From contig CAVVCO010000016.1 in assembly GCA_963746735.1 (NCBI GenBank), positions 1 to 64,000 of the forward strand: a stretch of DNA of 64,000 bases, read 5' to 3'. The stretch is from CAVSWT01 sp963746735. Lineage in GTDB: Bacteria > Bacteroidota > Ignavibacteria > Ignavibacteriales > Ignavibacteriaceae. Every line of letters starts with the position of its first letter. The stretch's first letter is position 1. The translations under genes were made by a program, and so were the position numbers. Positions 17,557-27,080 of the stretch are shown here, one piece after another. Below the pieces are notes generated by a model, which made no database searches, was not told the DNA's origin, and worked only from the letters and a program-made list of their open reading frames with translations.

Positions 17557-20026
17557 ATGATGCCCAAATGGCTTAAAATATTAATTGGCGGTTTTGTTAC
17601 TTTCATCGTCGTCTTTACTGTCGGTGGAGTAATTTTTTATCATGTGTTAAAAACCTCTTTGCCGGATTATAATGGCGAAACATCTTCTGCACACATAAAA
17701 AATAATATTACAATCTACCGCGACAGCATGGCAGTTCCGTATATTATTGCTCAAAGCGATGAAGACGCTGCATTTGCATTAGGATATGTTCATGCACAAG
17801 AAAGATTATTCACCATGGATCTTGCTCGAAGAGCCGGTGAGGGAAGATTAAGTGAAATATTCGGTAGTACAACAATTCCATTTGATAAAATGTTTTTAAC
17901 TGTTGGAATAAAAAGAACCGTCGATGCAAATATGAAAAAGATGAGCGCTGATGAATTAAAAATTCTTCAAGCATATTCAAACGGAGTTAATTTTTATATA
18001 ATGCAGGCGAAAGGGAAATACCCTGTTGAGTTTGATGCGTTGGGTTATAATCCGTATCCCTGGAAACCTGAACATACTTTAATTATCGCTAGAATGATGG
18101 CGTGGGAATTAAATGTCAGTTGGTGGAATGATGTTACGTTCAGTGATCTTGTGCAAAAGTTTGGTGAAGAAAAAGTTAAAGAAATATTGCCGAGCTATCC
18201 TGAAAACGGGCCGTTTATTATTCCACCTGAATTGAAAAAGTTTCCGCCGATAAGTAAATCATTTGTTGCGACAGACAAAGCTTTTAGAAAGTTTATGGGA
18301 TTGAGAGGTACTCACATCGGTTCAAACAATTGGGTTGTAAATGGGAATATGTCGGTAAGCGGAAAACCTTTAATTGCCAATGATACTCATCTTGAATTCA
18401 GTGCGCCGGGAAAATGGTTTGCGGCTGGTGATAAAGAGTGAAGAGCCTGGGGGCTGGGATGCTGCCGGGTTTACTTTGCCGGGAATCCCGATGATTGTTA
18501 TAGGTAAAAATAAAAATATAACCTGGACAGTTACAAATTTAATGACCGATGATGCAGACTTTTATATTGAAAAATTGGATTCAATGAAGAAAAAATATTT
18601 TTATAATGAAAAATGGTATGATCTTCAAGTAATTAAAGACACTATAAAAGTTAAAGATTCAACTGCAGTTCCAATTGAAATAAAATTAACTGATCATGGT
18701 CCAATAATTTCAGACATCCACCCTTATTCTATTCTGTATCCAGATAGAGAAAATAAAACGGCGCCTTTAAGCATGCGCTGGCTTGGCGATGACTACAGCG
18801 ATGAGTTTTTAGCTTTCTATAAAATTAATAAAGCAAAGAATTGGGACGAGTTTAAATCTTCATTTAAGACTTATTCTGTGCCGGGACAAAATTTTGTTTA
18901 TGCCGATAAAGATGGAAACATCGGCTATGTAATGGGAACAAGAATTCCTCTTCGCAACAGTGAAAGCGCGACTTTTGTCTGCGATGGTACTACAAGCAAA
19001 TATGATTGGAAGGGAATTCTTAATGCTGAAGATTTACCGGATTTATTTAATCCTTCATCAAATTTTATAGCTTCAGCAAATAATAAAACAATAAAGAATT
19101 TTAAATATTACATTTCAAATTTGTGGGAACCGCCTTCAAGGTATGAAAGAATAGTTGAACTGCTGAGTCAAAAACAAAAACATTCTGTTAGAGATTATAA
19201 AAAATATCAGAATGATTTTATCTCGCCTTATGCAGAACAAATTACAAAATACATTTTAAACGCTTTTAAAAATGTAAAAGTAACGGATAAGAATTTAAAT
19301 TTAGCTTTGAAACTTTTCGATGAATGGAATTATGAATTTAATGAATACAGCCAGGTGCCGGCGATATATGCGGTGTTCTTTAAGCATCTGTTAAAAAATA
19401 TTTATTATGATGAAATGGGGGAAGAGCAGTTTAACGAATTTTTATTTATGGCGAATGTTCCGTACAGAAGTGTTACACAGGTATTAAGCGATTCAACCTG
19501 TTCTTGGTTTGATAATGTAAATACAAAAAATAAAATTGAAACCAGGGACGAAATTATTCGCAGAAGCCTTTCTGATGCATTATCAGAATTGGAAACTGAA
19601 TTTGGAAGAGATTTAAAATATTGGCAGTGGGGAAAACTTCACCAGGTAACATTTAAGCATGCGTTCTCAGGCGTTTCATCTATACTTGATAATTTTATTA
19701 ATATTGGCCCTTACAGTATTGGAGGTGACGGCACAACTATTTTCAATACCGAATATCCTTTTTATGACGCAATAAAAAAATATCCGCGGTTCAATCACGA
19801 TGAATTTGAAAATACACTTGGCCCTTCTATGCGATATATATTTGATTATTCCAAACCGGATTTATTTTATATGATTCTCACAACAGGGCAAAGCGGAAAT
19901 GTTATGAGTGATCATTACAAAGATATGACGGACATGTGGCTGCATGGAAAATATATTACTGTAAAAACTGATTTAAATTCGATTCAAAAGAATAAAAACA
20001 AGTATATTATAAAAGCTTCTCGTTAA
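17557..20026 (+). CDS. Penicillin acylase family protein (one frameshift)
   Basis: An Ntn-hydrolase of the penicillin acylase / acyl-homoserine-lactone acylase family, about 820 aa once one break is repaired. An N-terminal membrane signal ('LIGGFVTFIVVFTVGGVIFY') leads to the alpha-chain with 'DEDAAFALGYVHAQERLFTM' and 'LARRAGEGRLSEIFG'. The self-cleavage site and Ser nucleophile are in 'THIGSNNWVVNG'. The beta-chain shows 'GKPLIANDTHLEFSAP', 'GFTLPGIPMIVIGKNKNITW', 'DHGPII' and 'SMRWLGDD'. The first frame ends at 18441 and the second opens before it. Removing one G of the GG at 18427-18428 gives 'FAAVIKSEEPGGWDAAGF' and restores the whole protein. Such enzymes cleave amides in the periplasm; the natural substrate is unknown. 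The single clean shift suggests a sequence error. Confidence 0.9.
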
Positions 20027-20191
20027 ATTGCTAAATGTTTAAATTGTCGAATTGTTAAACTGTTAAATGGTTATTTTGTAGTATTGCTTAAAACAATTAG
20101 TTAATAAGGCAATTTGACTATTAAGCAATTAAACAATTTATTAATTATTATATTAAATTTGTTGAACTTAAAATAAATAAGAAATGATTAG

Positions 20192-21157
20192 ATGAAAGTA
20201 ATAGAACATTTACAAAAGGCAAAAGAGCCATTCATTAGTTTTGAACTTATTCCGCCAAAACGCGGCGGTGATATTAAGGGATTGTTATCTGTTCTTGATG
20301 ACATTATGAAATACCGCCCGCCTTTTATTGATATTACCAGTCACTCAGCCGAAGTTATTTACGATGAAACACCAAAAGGAATTCAGAAGAAAATAAAACG
20401 CAAACGTCCCGGCACATTAGGCATCTGTGCGCTAATTCAAAACAAATATAATATTGACGCTGTTCCTCATATTCTAACCAAAGGATTTACCCGGGAGGAA
20501 ACAGAAGACTTTTTAATTGAATTAAGTTACCTCGGAATTGAAAATGTCCTTGCTATAAGAGGTGATGATAATGGATACGAAAAACCGGTTCCCGAAGGTA
20601 AAAGTGTAAATAAATATTCATCAGATTTGGTAAAGCAAATTGTAGATATGAATAAAGGGAAATATCTCGAAGAAAATTTGCTGGATGCTGAGCCTTCCAA
20701 TTTTTGTATAGGAGTTAGCGGCTATCCTGAAAAACATTTTGAAGCGCCGAACTTAAAAACAGATATTCAATATGTTAAATCAAAAGTAGATGCCGGAGCC
20801 CACTACGTGGTAACGCAGATGTTTTATGATAACAAAGTCTATTATGATTTTGTTAATAAGTGTAAAGCAGAAGGAATTAATGTTCCTATAATTCCCGGGT
20901 TAAAAATACTAACATCAAAATCTCACCTGGTTAATTTGCCAAGAAATTTCTACATAAATTTACCCGACGAATTAGTCGATGAAGTCAGTTCTGCGAAACC
21001 GGAACATGTGCTGGATATCGGTGTTGAATGGGCTGCAAAACAGGTTGAAGACCTTTTAAATAAAAATGTTCCGAGTGTACATTTTTATATTATGCAGAAT
21101 TCAAAACCTGTAATCAAACTGATGGAGAGGTTAAAAATATTTAAGAAGATTGCATAG
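20192..21157 (+). CDS. metF: Methylenetetrahydrofolate reductase
   Basis: A 321-aa flavoenzyme that reduces 5,10-methylenetetrahydrofolate to 5-methyltetrahydrofolate for methionine synthesis. The family marks are the N-terminal 'FISFELIPPKRGG' with the catalytic Glu, 'IDITSHSAE', 'ENVLAIRGDD' with the FAD/substrate-binding Asp, 'IGVSGYPEKH' and 'DAGAHYVVTQMFYDN'. The length is normal for bacterial MetF. The stop is 2 bp before the start of the oxidoreductase gene at 21160, so the two are probably co-transcribed. The 150 bp upstream is AT-rich with repeated TTAAA/TTGCT words and no riboswitch that I can recognise. Confidence 0.95.
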   Translation: MKVIEHLQKAKEPFISFELIPPKRGGDIKGLLSVLDDIMKYRPPFIDITSHSAEVIYDETPKGIQKKIKRKRPGTLGICALIQNKYNIDAVPHILTKGFTREETEDFLIELSYLGIENVLAIRGDDNGYEKPVPEGKSVNKYSSDLVKQIVDMNKGKYLEENLLDAEPSNFCIGVSGYPEKHFEAPNLKTDIQYVKSKVDAGAHYVVTQMFYDNKVYYDFVNKCKAEGINVPIIPGLKILTSKSHLVNLPRNFYINLPDELVDEVSSAKPEHVLDIGVEWAAKQVEDLLNKNVPSVHFYIMQNSKPVIKLMERLKIFKKIA

Positions 21158-21159
21158 TT

Positions 21160-22164
21160 ATGGATGAAAATAAAATTCAAAGAGTAAAAAAAGTAAAGTG
21201 GGGAGTAGCCGGACTGGGAAGATTTTCTGAGTTTACTTTTATTCCCACTCTTCAGCTTTTAAGAAAAAGTTCTTTAAATGCTGTATTCAGTAAGAACAAT
21301 AATAGAGCAAAAGAGATTGCAGATAAATTTGGGGTTAATTACCACTTTAATAATTATACTGAATTTTTAAAATCAGACATTAATGCTGTTTACATTGCAA
21401 GTGCAAATGCCGATCATTATCAGCAAGTTATTAAGGCAGCTGAAGCAAAGAAAAATATTTATTGTGAAAAACCTTTGGCAATTACTTCACAGCAAGCTAA
21501 AGAAATGGTTGAATGCTGCAAAGATAATAATGTTTTATTTGCAGTTAATTATGTACACCGCGCTCATCCTTTGGTAATAAAAGCAAAAGAAATATTAAAA
21601 AGCCAGATGCTTGGAAAGATTGTTTCAATCAATGTTAATTTTAATATTGATCTTCCACCGGGAAGTAGTTTCAGATATAAGAAAGAATTAAGCGGCGGTG
21701 GCGCACTTCGTGATATCGGCACTCACATGATTGATCTTCTTAGATTTTTTGGCGGTGAAATAATTACAATTAATGGAGTGATGGACAATATAATTTATAA
21801 AAGCGAGGTTGATGATTTTGCCTCAGCTATAGTTAAGTTTGAAAATAATTCTTACGGATATTTTAACGTTTCTTACAGTACCAAAAATGCTTTTAATAGA
21901 ATTGAAATCATCGGTCATTCAGGCGCCCTAAGTATTGAAAAAGTGATTGCTGCAAAAAATGTTCATTCAAAATTAACTATTCTGCTTGAAGGAGAAGGTA
22001 AGAAAGCATTTAGAAAAAGAGCAAATAAAATGCTGCTCATGCTCCGTTCAGTTCAAAAATCTTTTCTTAATAATGAAGAGCCAATTGCTACCGGGGTTGA
22101 CGGTCTAATTAACATGCAATTAATGGAAGAGCTTGAAAACAAATGTCTCTCAAAAGCGAATTAG
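21160..22164 (+). CDS. Gfo/Idh/MocA-family NAD(P) oxidoreductase
   Basis: A 334-aa sugar or polyol dehydrogenase-like protein. The N-terminal Rossmann fold reads 'KWGVAGLGRFSEFTFIPTL'; the conserved 'YCEKPLAIT' (Lys at the active site) is at about residue 100. The C-terminal alpha/beta domain has 'SGGGALRDIGTHMIDLLRFF', where the Asp and His are the usual catalytic pair. The substrate cannot be read from sequence. It starts 2 bp after metF and overlaps the class II aldolase gene by 22 bp, and the aldolase pairing suggests oxidation and cleavage of a sugar or sugar acid (inference). Confidence 0.9.
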   Translation: MDENKIQRVKKVKWGVAGLGRFSEFTFIPTLQLLRKSSLNAVFSKNNNRAKEIADKFGVNYHFNNYTEFLKSDINAVYIASANADHYQQVIKAAEAKKNIYCEKPLAITSQQAKEMVECCKDNNVLFAVNYVHRAHPLVIKAKEILKSQMLGKIVSINVNFNIDLPPGSSFRYKKELSGGGALRDIGTHMIDLLRFFGGEIITINGVMDNIIYKSEVDDFASAIVKFENNSYGYFNVSYSTKNAFNRIEIIGHSGALSIEKVIAAKNVHSKLTILLEGEGKKAFRKRANKMLLMLRSVQKSFLNNEEPIATGVDGLINMQLMEELENKCLSKAN

Positions 22165-22799
22165 TTGAAACCTGCCATAAAGTTTATGCAAAAGGATATG
22201 TCTCTGCTTATGATGGTAACATTTCTGCTTTTACTCCTGACAATACAATTTTAATTACTCGATCAGCTGTTCGTAAAGGAGATGTAACCGAGAATGATAT
22301 TTTAGAAATTGATGCTTCCGGAAATATTATAAACGGCAGAGGTAAAATTTCTACCGAAAATAAAATTCATTTATATGCTTATTCAAAAAGACATGAAGTA
22401 AATGCAGTTGTTCATTGTCATCCCGTTTATGCTACAGCTTTTGCATCTTTGGGAGAAGGATTAACAAAACATGTTTTCCCGGAAGTAGTTTTAACTTTAG
22501 GTAAAGTTCCGCTTTGCAAGTATGCAACTCCTTCTACAGATGAGCTGCCTTTAAGTATGGAGCCTTATATTGATTATGCCTGGGCATTTTTATTTCAAAA
22601 TCATGGTGCGGTAACATTGGGTAAAAATTTAAAAGATGCTTACAACAAAATGGAAAAATTAGAACATGCGGCGCAAACACTATTCGCAGCAAACCTGCTT
22701 GGCGGCGCAAAAGAATTGCCGGCTGAAAGAATAAAGGAATTATTAAGTCTCGCTAAAGATAATTACGGATTGAATATTGATGAGAGAAATATTTTTTAG
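22143..22799 (+). CDS. Class II aldolase/adducin-family protein
   Basis: A 218-aa zinc aldolase or epimerase of the L-fuculose-1-phosphate aldolase type. Marks are 'GNISAFTPDNTILITRSAVR' near the N-terminus, the metal pair in 'AVVHCHPVYATAFASLG' (His-x-His), the acidic 'FPEVVLTLGKVPLCKYATP' segment, and the third His in 'FLFQNHGAVTLGKNLKDAY'. The length is typical. It overlaps the end of the Gfo/Idh gene by 22 bp, a sign of tight co-translation. Substrates in the family include fuculose-, ribulose- and methylthioribulose-phosphates; no neighbour fixes the choice. Confidence 0.9.
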   Translation: MSLKSELVETCHKVYAKGYVSAYDGNISAFTPDNTILITRSAVRKGDVTENDILEIDASGNIINGRGKISTENKIHLYAYSKRHEVNAVVHCHPVYATAFASLGEGLTKHVFPEVVLTLGKVPLCKYATPSTDELPLSMEPYIDYAWAFLFQNHGAVTLGKNLKDAYNKMEKLEHAAQTLFAANLLGGAKELPAERIKELLSLAKDNYGLNIDERNIF

Positions 22800-22818
22800 T
22801 TGTATGAAAATAAAACTT

Positions 22819-22872
22819 CACACTTCGATAAAATCAGTGTGACAATGTCAGTCTGAGCTGAGTCGAAGACTG
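22819..22872. repeat. Two small hairpins, REP-like intergenic repeat
   Basis: CACAC (22819-22823) pairs with GTGTG (22837-22841), and CAGTCT (22849-22854) pairs with AGACTG (22867-22872). The second hairpin, with TGAGCTGAGTCGA in its loop, looks like the TGTCAGTCTGAGC...TCGAAGACTG elements scattered in many Bacteroidota-group genomes. It fills the gap between the aldolase and ddl genes. Confidence 0.5.
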
Positions 22873-22965
22873 AAAGTTATGAATAAAGATAAAGAGTTAA
22901 GTTACCACAAACTCAACATGACAGTGAATTAATGAAACGGGAATTCAATAATTAAAGACATATAA

Positions 22966-23967
22966 ATGAATAAAAACAAACTCAACGTAGCATTACTTCT
23001 CGGAGGCACATCACCGGAAAAAGAAGTTTCAAAATCTTCAAGCGCAGCAATTTATAAAGCATTGCAAAATTTAGGATACAATGTTAAGTTGATAAATCCT
23101 GCTTACGGCATTAATCAACCAAAAGATGAAAAAGATTTTTTTACTGAAAAAGAATTCACAGAAATTTCAAACAGAAATTATGTTGAGGCAATCAATTCAA
23201 AATTATTTGATGATATTGATATTGCTTTTATTGGGCTTCATGGCAAGTGGGGAGAAGATGGAACAATTCAATCACTGCTTGAGCTGCGTGGAATAAAGTA
23301 TACCGGCTCAAAAGTTTTGGCAAGTTCCATTTCAATGGACAAAGCAATGTCAAAAATTTTGTTCCAGCATTATGGTGTCGCAACTCCCAAATGGATTGTA
23401 GTAAGTAAAAATAAAGTTGAAATAAATTCCATTAAAAAAAATATTGATGCTGAGCTAGGTTATCCTTGTGTAATTAAACCGAATGACCAGGGTTCAACGG
23501 TTGGATTAACTATTTGTAAAGATTCTTCTGAAGTTGAAGAAGCAATCAAATTAGCTTTAAAATTTTCTGATAAAGCATTAATTGAAGAATATATCCCCGG
23601 GAGAGAATTAACAATTGCAGTACTAGAAAATAAAGCGCTTCCGGTTTTGGAAATAAAACCTAAACATGGAATTTATGATTACGAATGCAAATACACTTCA
23701 GGAATGAGCGAATACGAAGTGCCGGCAAATATTCCTGAAGATGTTTTTAAGAAAATACAATCTCAAGCTTTGTTAGCATTTCAGTCGCTTGGGTGTGAAG
23801 TTTATTCGAGAATTGATTTCAGATTGAATCAAATTAATCAAGCATACTGTCTGGAAGTAAATTCACTTCCGGGCATGACATCTACCAGTCTCGTTCCTAA
23901 AATGGCAAAAGCTGTAGGAATTTCATTCGAAGAATTAATTGAAAAAATTATTCGCTTAAGCTTGTAA
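22966..23967 (+). CDS. ddl: D-alanine--D-alanine ligase
   Basis: A 333-aa ATP-grasp ligase that makes D-Ala-D-Ala for peptidoglycan in the cytoplasm. The order of marks is complete: 'VALLLGGTSPEKEVSKSSS' (N-terminal Glu that binds the first D-Ala), 'FIGLHGKWGEDGTIQSLLEL', 'YTGSKVLASSISMDKAMSK', 'PCVIKPNDQGSTVGLTICK' (ATP-binding Lys and Ser-rich loop), 'LIEEYIPGRELTIAV', 'YSRIDFRL' and 'CLEVNSLPGMTSTSLVPKMA' (Mg ligands and D-Ala contact). The stop overlaps the next start by one base (TAATG), linking it to the FtsB-like gene in a wall and division unit. Confidence 0.96.
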   Translation: MNKNKLNVALLLGGTSPEKEVSKSSSAAIYKALQNLGYNVKLINPAYGINQPKDEKDFFTEKEFTEISNRNYVEAINSKLFDDIDIAFIGLHGKWGEDGTIQSLLELRGIKYTGSKVLASSISMDKAMSKILFQHYGVATPKWIVVSKNKVEINSIKKNIDAELGYPCVIKPNDQGSTVGLTICKDSSEVEEAIKLALKFSDKALIEEYIPGRELTIAVLENKALPVLEIKPKHGIYDYECKYTSGMSEYEVPANIPEDVFKKIQSQALLAFQSLGCEVYSRIDFRLNQINQAYCLEVNSLPGMTSTSLVPKMAKAVGISFEELIEKIIRLSL

Positions 23968-24266
23968 TGTTTTCATTCAAAAATAAAAAAACAAAATTTT
24001 ATATATGGTTAGCCATTGTTGTTATTGGGGCTGCCTATTTATTTTTTAATGAATTTGGAGCTTTAAAATTTATTCAACTTAAAAATGATGTTGATTCTCT
24101 TCAGCAAAAAATATCGGAAGCAGACAACAGGAATAAAGCACTTGAAGCCGAAATTGATTCACTTAAAAGAAAAGTGCCTGCAAAGATTGAAGAGGTAGCA
24201 AGAGAAAAATATGATATGATGAGAAAAGGCGAAAAGAAAATTGAAATGAATGAAGTTGAAAAATAA
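23967..24266 (+). CDS. FtsB/DivIC-like septum formation protein
   Basis: A 99-aa bitopic membrane protein: a short Lys-rich cytoplasmic start, one membrane helix ('FYIWLAIVVIGAAYLFF') and a periplasmic leucine-zipper coiled coil ('LKNDVDSLQQKISEADNRNK', 'ALEAEIDSLKRKV'). The end 'VAREKYDMMRKGEKKIEM' matches the FtsB/DivIC region that contacts FtsL/FtsQ in the divisome. Size and layout fit the family. It is coupled to ddl by a one-base overlap and lies 2 bp before rarA. Confidence 0.88.
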   Translation: MFSFKNKKTKFYIWLAIVVIGAAYLFFNEFGALKFIQLKNDVDSLQQKISEADNRNKALEAEIDSLKRKVPAKIEEVAREKYDMMRKGEKKIEMNEVEK

Positions 24267-24268
24267 AT

Positions 24269-25561
24269 ATGGCAAAAGTAAACCTTCCTCAAATACCTTT
24301 AGCAGAAAGAGTTCGTCCAAAAGATTTAGCTGAGTTTCAAGGCCAGCTTGAGCTTTTAGGAGAAGGTAAGCCAATTCGTTTGATGATTGAGAATGATGTA
24401 TTAAGCTCGTTCATTTTATGGGGACCTCCGGGCACTGGCAAAACCACAATTGCCAAAATTATTGCCAATAAAACTCAAGCCGAGTTTCATCAATTAAATG
24501 CAGTTTCTTCGGGAGTAAAGGATATTCGTTCTACCATCGAAATTGCATCTCAAAATAAATTGATGGGCAAGAAAACAATTTTGTTCATTGATGAAATTCA
24601 TCGTTTCAATAAAGCACAGCAGGATGCGCTGCTTCATTCAGTTGAAGAAGGAATTATTGTTTTAATCGGAGCAACAACAGAGAATCCTTCTTTTGAAGTA
24701 ATCCCGGCACTTCGCAGCAGAGCAAGAGTTTTTATACTTGAAGAATTATCTAAACAAAATCTTTTGGACATTTTAAATACAGCAATTAAGGAAGATGAAT
24801 TTTTATCAGGGATTCAAATAGGAGAAGTCGATACTGATTTTTTAATCTATCTATCCGGCGGTGATGCAAGAACATTACTGAACATTTTTGAAGCAGCAAT
24901 AACGCAAGAATATAATTCACAGCCGATTAAGATCACAAAATCTGTTTTGGAAAATGTTGTTCAGAAAAAAAATATTTTATACGACAAAGGCGGGGAAGAA
25001 CATTACAATGTAATTTCTGCATTCATAAAAAGTGTTCGCGGCAGTGATCCTGATGCTGCATTGTATTGGATGGCAAGAATGCTTGAAGGCGGAGAAGATC
25101 CTTTGTTCATAGCAAGAAGATTGGTAGTGCTTGCATCTGAAGATATCGGCAATGCTTCTCCAAACGGACTTGTACTTGCTGAAGCAGCTTTTGAAGCAGT
25201 TCATAAAATCGGAATGCCTGAGGCAAGAATAATATTAGCTCAATGTACAACTTATTTGGCTTCATCACCAAAAAGTAATGCTTCATATCTTGGAATTGAT
25301 GGAGCAATATCTGCAGTTAAGAATAATCCATTATTTCCAGTTCCGATTCATTTAAGAAATGCACCTACAAAATTGATGAAAGAAATTGGTTATGGAAAAG
25401 AATATAAATATCCACACGATTTTGAAAATCATTTTTTGGATGAAAGTTATCTCCCTGACGAAATTAAAAATAAACAATTTTATTATCCGACAGAAAATGG
25501 GCAGGAAAAGAAGCTAAAAGATTGGTTGAAATTTTTGTGGAAAGGGAGGAAGAAATATTAA
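24269..25561 (+). CDS. rarA: Replication-associated recombination protein A (AAA+)
   Basis: A 430-aa AAA+ ATPase of the RarA/MgsA/Mgs1 family that acts at stalled replication forks. 'LAERVRPKDLAEFQGQ' is the usual start. Walker A is 'WGPPGTGKTTIAKII', Walker B 'ILFIDEIHRFNKAQQDALL', sensor 1 'VLIGATTENPSFEVIPALRS', and the Arg-rich end 'SRARVF' completes the ATPase. The C-terminal tetramer domain has 'IKSVRGSDPDAALYWMARML', 'SEDIGNASPNGLVLAEAAF' and 'NAPTKLMKEIGYGKEYKYPH'. The length is normal. It starts 2 bp after the FtsB-like gene. Confidence 0.96.
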   Translation: MAKVNLPQIPLAERVRPKDLAEFQGQLELLGEGKPIRLMIENDVLSSFILWGPPGTGKTTIAKIIANKTQAEFHQLNAVSSGVKDIRSTIEIASQNKLMGKKTILFIDEIHRFNKAQQDALLHSVEEGIIVLIGATTENPSFEVIPALRSRARVFILEELSKQNLLDILNTAIKEDEFLSGIQIGEVDTDFLIYLSGGDARTLLNIFEAAITQEYNSQPIKITKSVLENVVQKKNILYDKGGEEHYNVISAFIKSVRGSDPDAALYWMARMLEGGEDPLFIARRLVVLASEDIGNASPNGLVLAEAAFEAVHKIGMPEARIILAQCTTYLASSPKSNASYLGIDGAISAVKNNPLFPVPIHLRNAPTKLMKEIGYGKEYKYPHDFENHFLDESYLPDEIKNKQFYYPTENGQEKKLKDWLKFLWKGRKKY

Positions 25562-25662
25562 TAATTACGAGATTAAAAGATTACAAAATTTAAAGATTAG
25601 GTTGTAATTAGATATTGCTAGTGGAATCATTCATTCAGAAATTCAGTCATTCACCCATTCAA

Positions 25663-26784
25663 TTAGAGCAACGCAAACATTTTCCCTGGCAGTTGCTTTA
25701 CTAATCCTTTAAATTCAAGGGACAATAAATGAACGAGACAATCAGATGTTGATAAATTTGTAAGTGATGAAATTTTATCAATCTGAATCGGTTCGCGGTT
25801 TAAAGCAGCCATAATTTTTTCTTCGAATAAATTTAATTCAACTTGAGGCTTTGGGATATTCTTTCCAAGTATTGGTTTTAATTTCAATTCCAGCGAAACT
25901 AAAATTTCTTCAGCATTCGTGACTAACTGTGCTTCACCTTTTTGAATTAATAAATTAGTTCCTTCGGATTGCTTTACTCCTAAATTTCCAGGAATTGTAA
26001 ATACTTCTCTATTTTGGTCTAACGCCAAAGCTGCTGTCTGCATAGCACCGCCGGATTTTCCAGTTTCAACAACCAAAGTTCCAAGACTTAATCCGGAAAT
26101 AATTCTATTTCTTCTTGGAAAATTCTGTGCGTCCGGTTTTGTGCCCAAACTGAATTCAGAAATTATCACCCCGTTTTTTGTAATCTGATCAAACAGCTTT
26201 TTATTTTCGGGCGGATAGATTACGTCTAAACCCGAACCTATAACAGCAATTGTTCTGCTGCCATTCTTTAGTGCCGTGTTATGAGCAATTGAGTCAATTC
26301 CTCTAGCTAGCCCGCTTACTATTGTAATTCCTTGAGATGAAAGATCAGAAACGATTCTTTCCGCTTGAAGTTTTCCATAAGATGTAGGCATTCTAGTGCC
26401 GACTACTGCAATTGAATATTTATCTTCTTCTTTGAATTCTCCTAAAGTATAAATTAAAAGCGGCGGATCATAAATCTTTTTTAATAAAGGGGGAAATTCA
26501 GAATCCCAAACAGTAATTATATTTCCGCCTATTTTTTTAAGTTTAGATAATTCTTCTTCCGTATCAGAAAGTATTTCATCTTTTCTGGTATGAGCATTGT
26601 GAATCCTTTTTGCATCGTTAGCGCCGATTCTTTCAACTTCCAATAAAGATTGAAAATCTGCTGAAAGAATTTTTTCTGTGGTTCTAAATTTTGAAAGTAG
26701 GTTTCTAATTTTACCTGGGCCAATTCCGTCAATTGAAAGAAGAAGATTTAAGTTGGTGAGCTGTTCAAGATTTAATTTAGTCAA
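25663..26784 (-). CDS. dprA: DNA-processing protein A
   Basis: A 373-aa DprA/Smf protein that loads RecA on incoming single-stranded DNA in natural transformation. An N-terminal helix-hairpin-helix part ('LLLSIDGIGPGKIRNLLSKF') is followed by the Rossmann core: 'IAVVGTRMPTSYGKLQAERI', 'IVSGLARGIDSIAHNTAL', 'TIAVIGSGLDVIYPPENKKL', 'IISEFSLGTKPDAQNFPRRN' and 'SGGAMQTAALALDQNREVF'. The C-terminal winged-helix-like domain is present ('EEKIMAALNREPIQIDKISS'). It converges with rarA. The gene downstream on this strand side (26808-27080) ends 23 bp before its start, so the three minus-strand genes form one unit. Confidence 0.95.
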   Translation of the reverse strand: MTKLNLEQLTNLNLLLSIDGIGPGKIRNLLSKFRTTEKILSADFQSLLEVERIGANDAKRIHNAHTRKDEILSDTEEELSKLKKIGGNIITVWDSEFPPLLKKIYDPPLLIYTLGEFKEEDKYSIAVVGTRMPTSYGKLQAERIVSDLSSQGITIVSGLARGIDSIAHNTALKNGSRTIAVIGSGLDVIYPPENKKLFDQITKNGVIISEFSLGTKPDAQNFPRRNRIISGLSLGTLVVETGKSGGAMQTAALALDQNREVFTIPGNLGVKQSEGTNLLIQKGEAQLVTNAEEILVSLELKLKPILGKNIPKPQVELNLFEEKIMAALNREPIQIDKISSLTNLSTSDCLVHLLSLEFKGLVKQLPGKMFALL

Positions 26785-26807
26785 AGTAAAGAAAATTTTA
26801 TTTGAAA

Positions 26808-27080
26808 TTATTTAACTTCAATATTATCAACAACGGCAACTATTATTGTATGTACCGGTGCTTTTTTATGTCCCAATATTTGTTGGACTGCTGAACCTTC
26901 CTGCACTACTAAAACTGTATCGCCAATTCCCGCATTAACAGTATCAATTGCAATAATATCTTTAGCTTGAATGAATTTTCCATCAAGATCAATTTGATGA
27001 ATGATTAGGAGCTTTTGTCCTTTTAGATAAGAATTTTTTTGAGTAGAAACTACGTTGCCTTTAACTTTTGCCAGAAGCAA
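26808..27080 (-). CDS. EutN/CcmL-family microcompartment vertex protein
   Basis: A 90-aa protein of the EutN/CcmL pentamer family, which closes the corners of bacterial microcompartments. The family start is clear: 'MLLAKVKGNVVSTQKNSYLK', then 'GQKLLIIHQIDLDGK', 'IIAIDTVNAGIGDTVLVVQE', 'GSAVQQIL' and 'PVHTIIVAVVDNIEV'. The length is typical. No BMC-domain hexamer protein, aldehyde dehydrogenase or diol/ethanolamine enzyme lies anywhere in the window. It overlaps the membrane-protein gene upstream by 20 bp and is followed by dprA. Either the shell genes are elsewhere, or this pentamer has another job here. Confidence 0.9.
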   Translation of the reverse strand: MLLAKVKGNVVSTQKNSYLKGQKLLIIHQIDLDGKFIQAKDIIAIDTVNAGIGDTVLVVQEGSAVQQILGHKKAPVHTIIVAVVDNIEVK

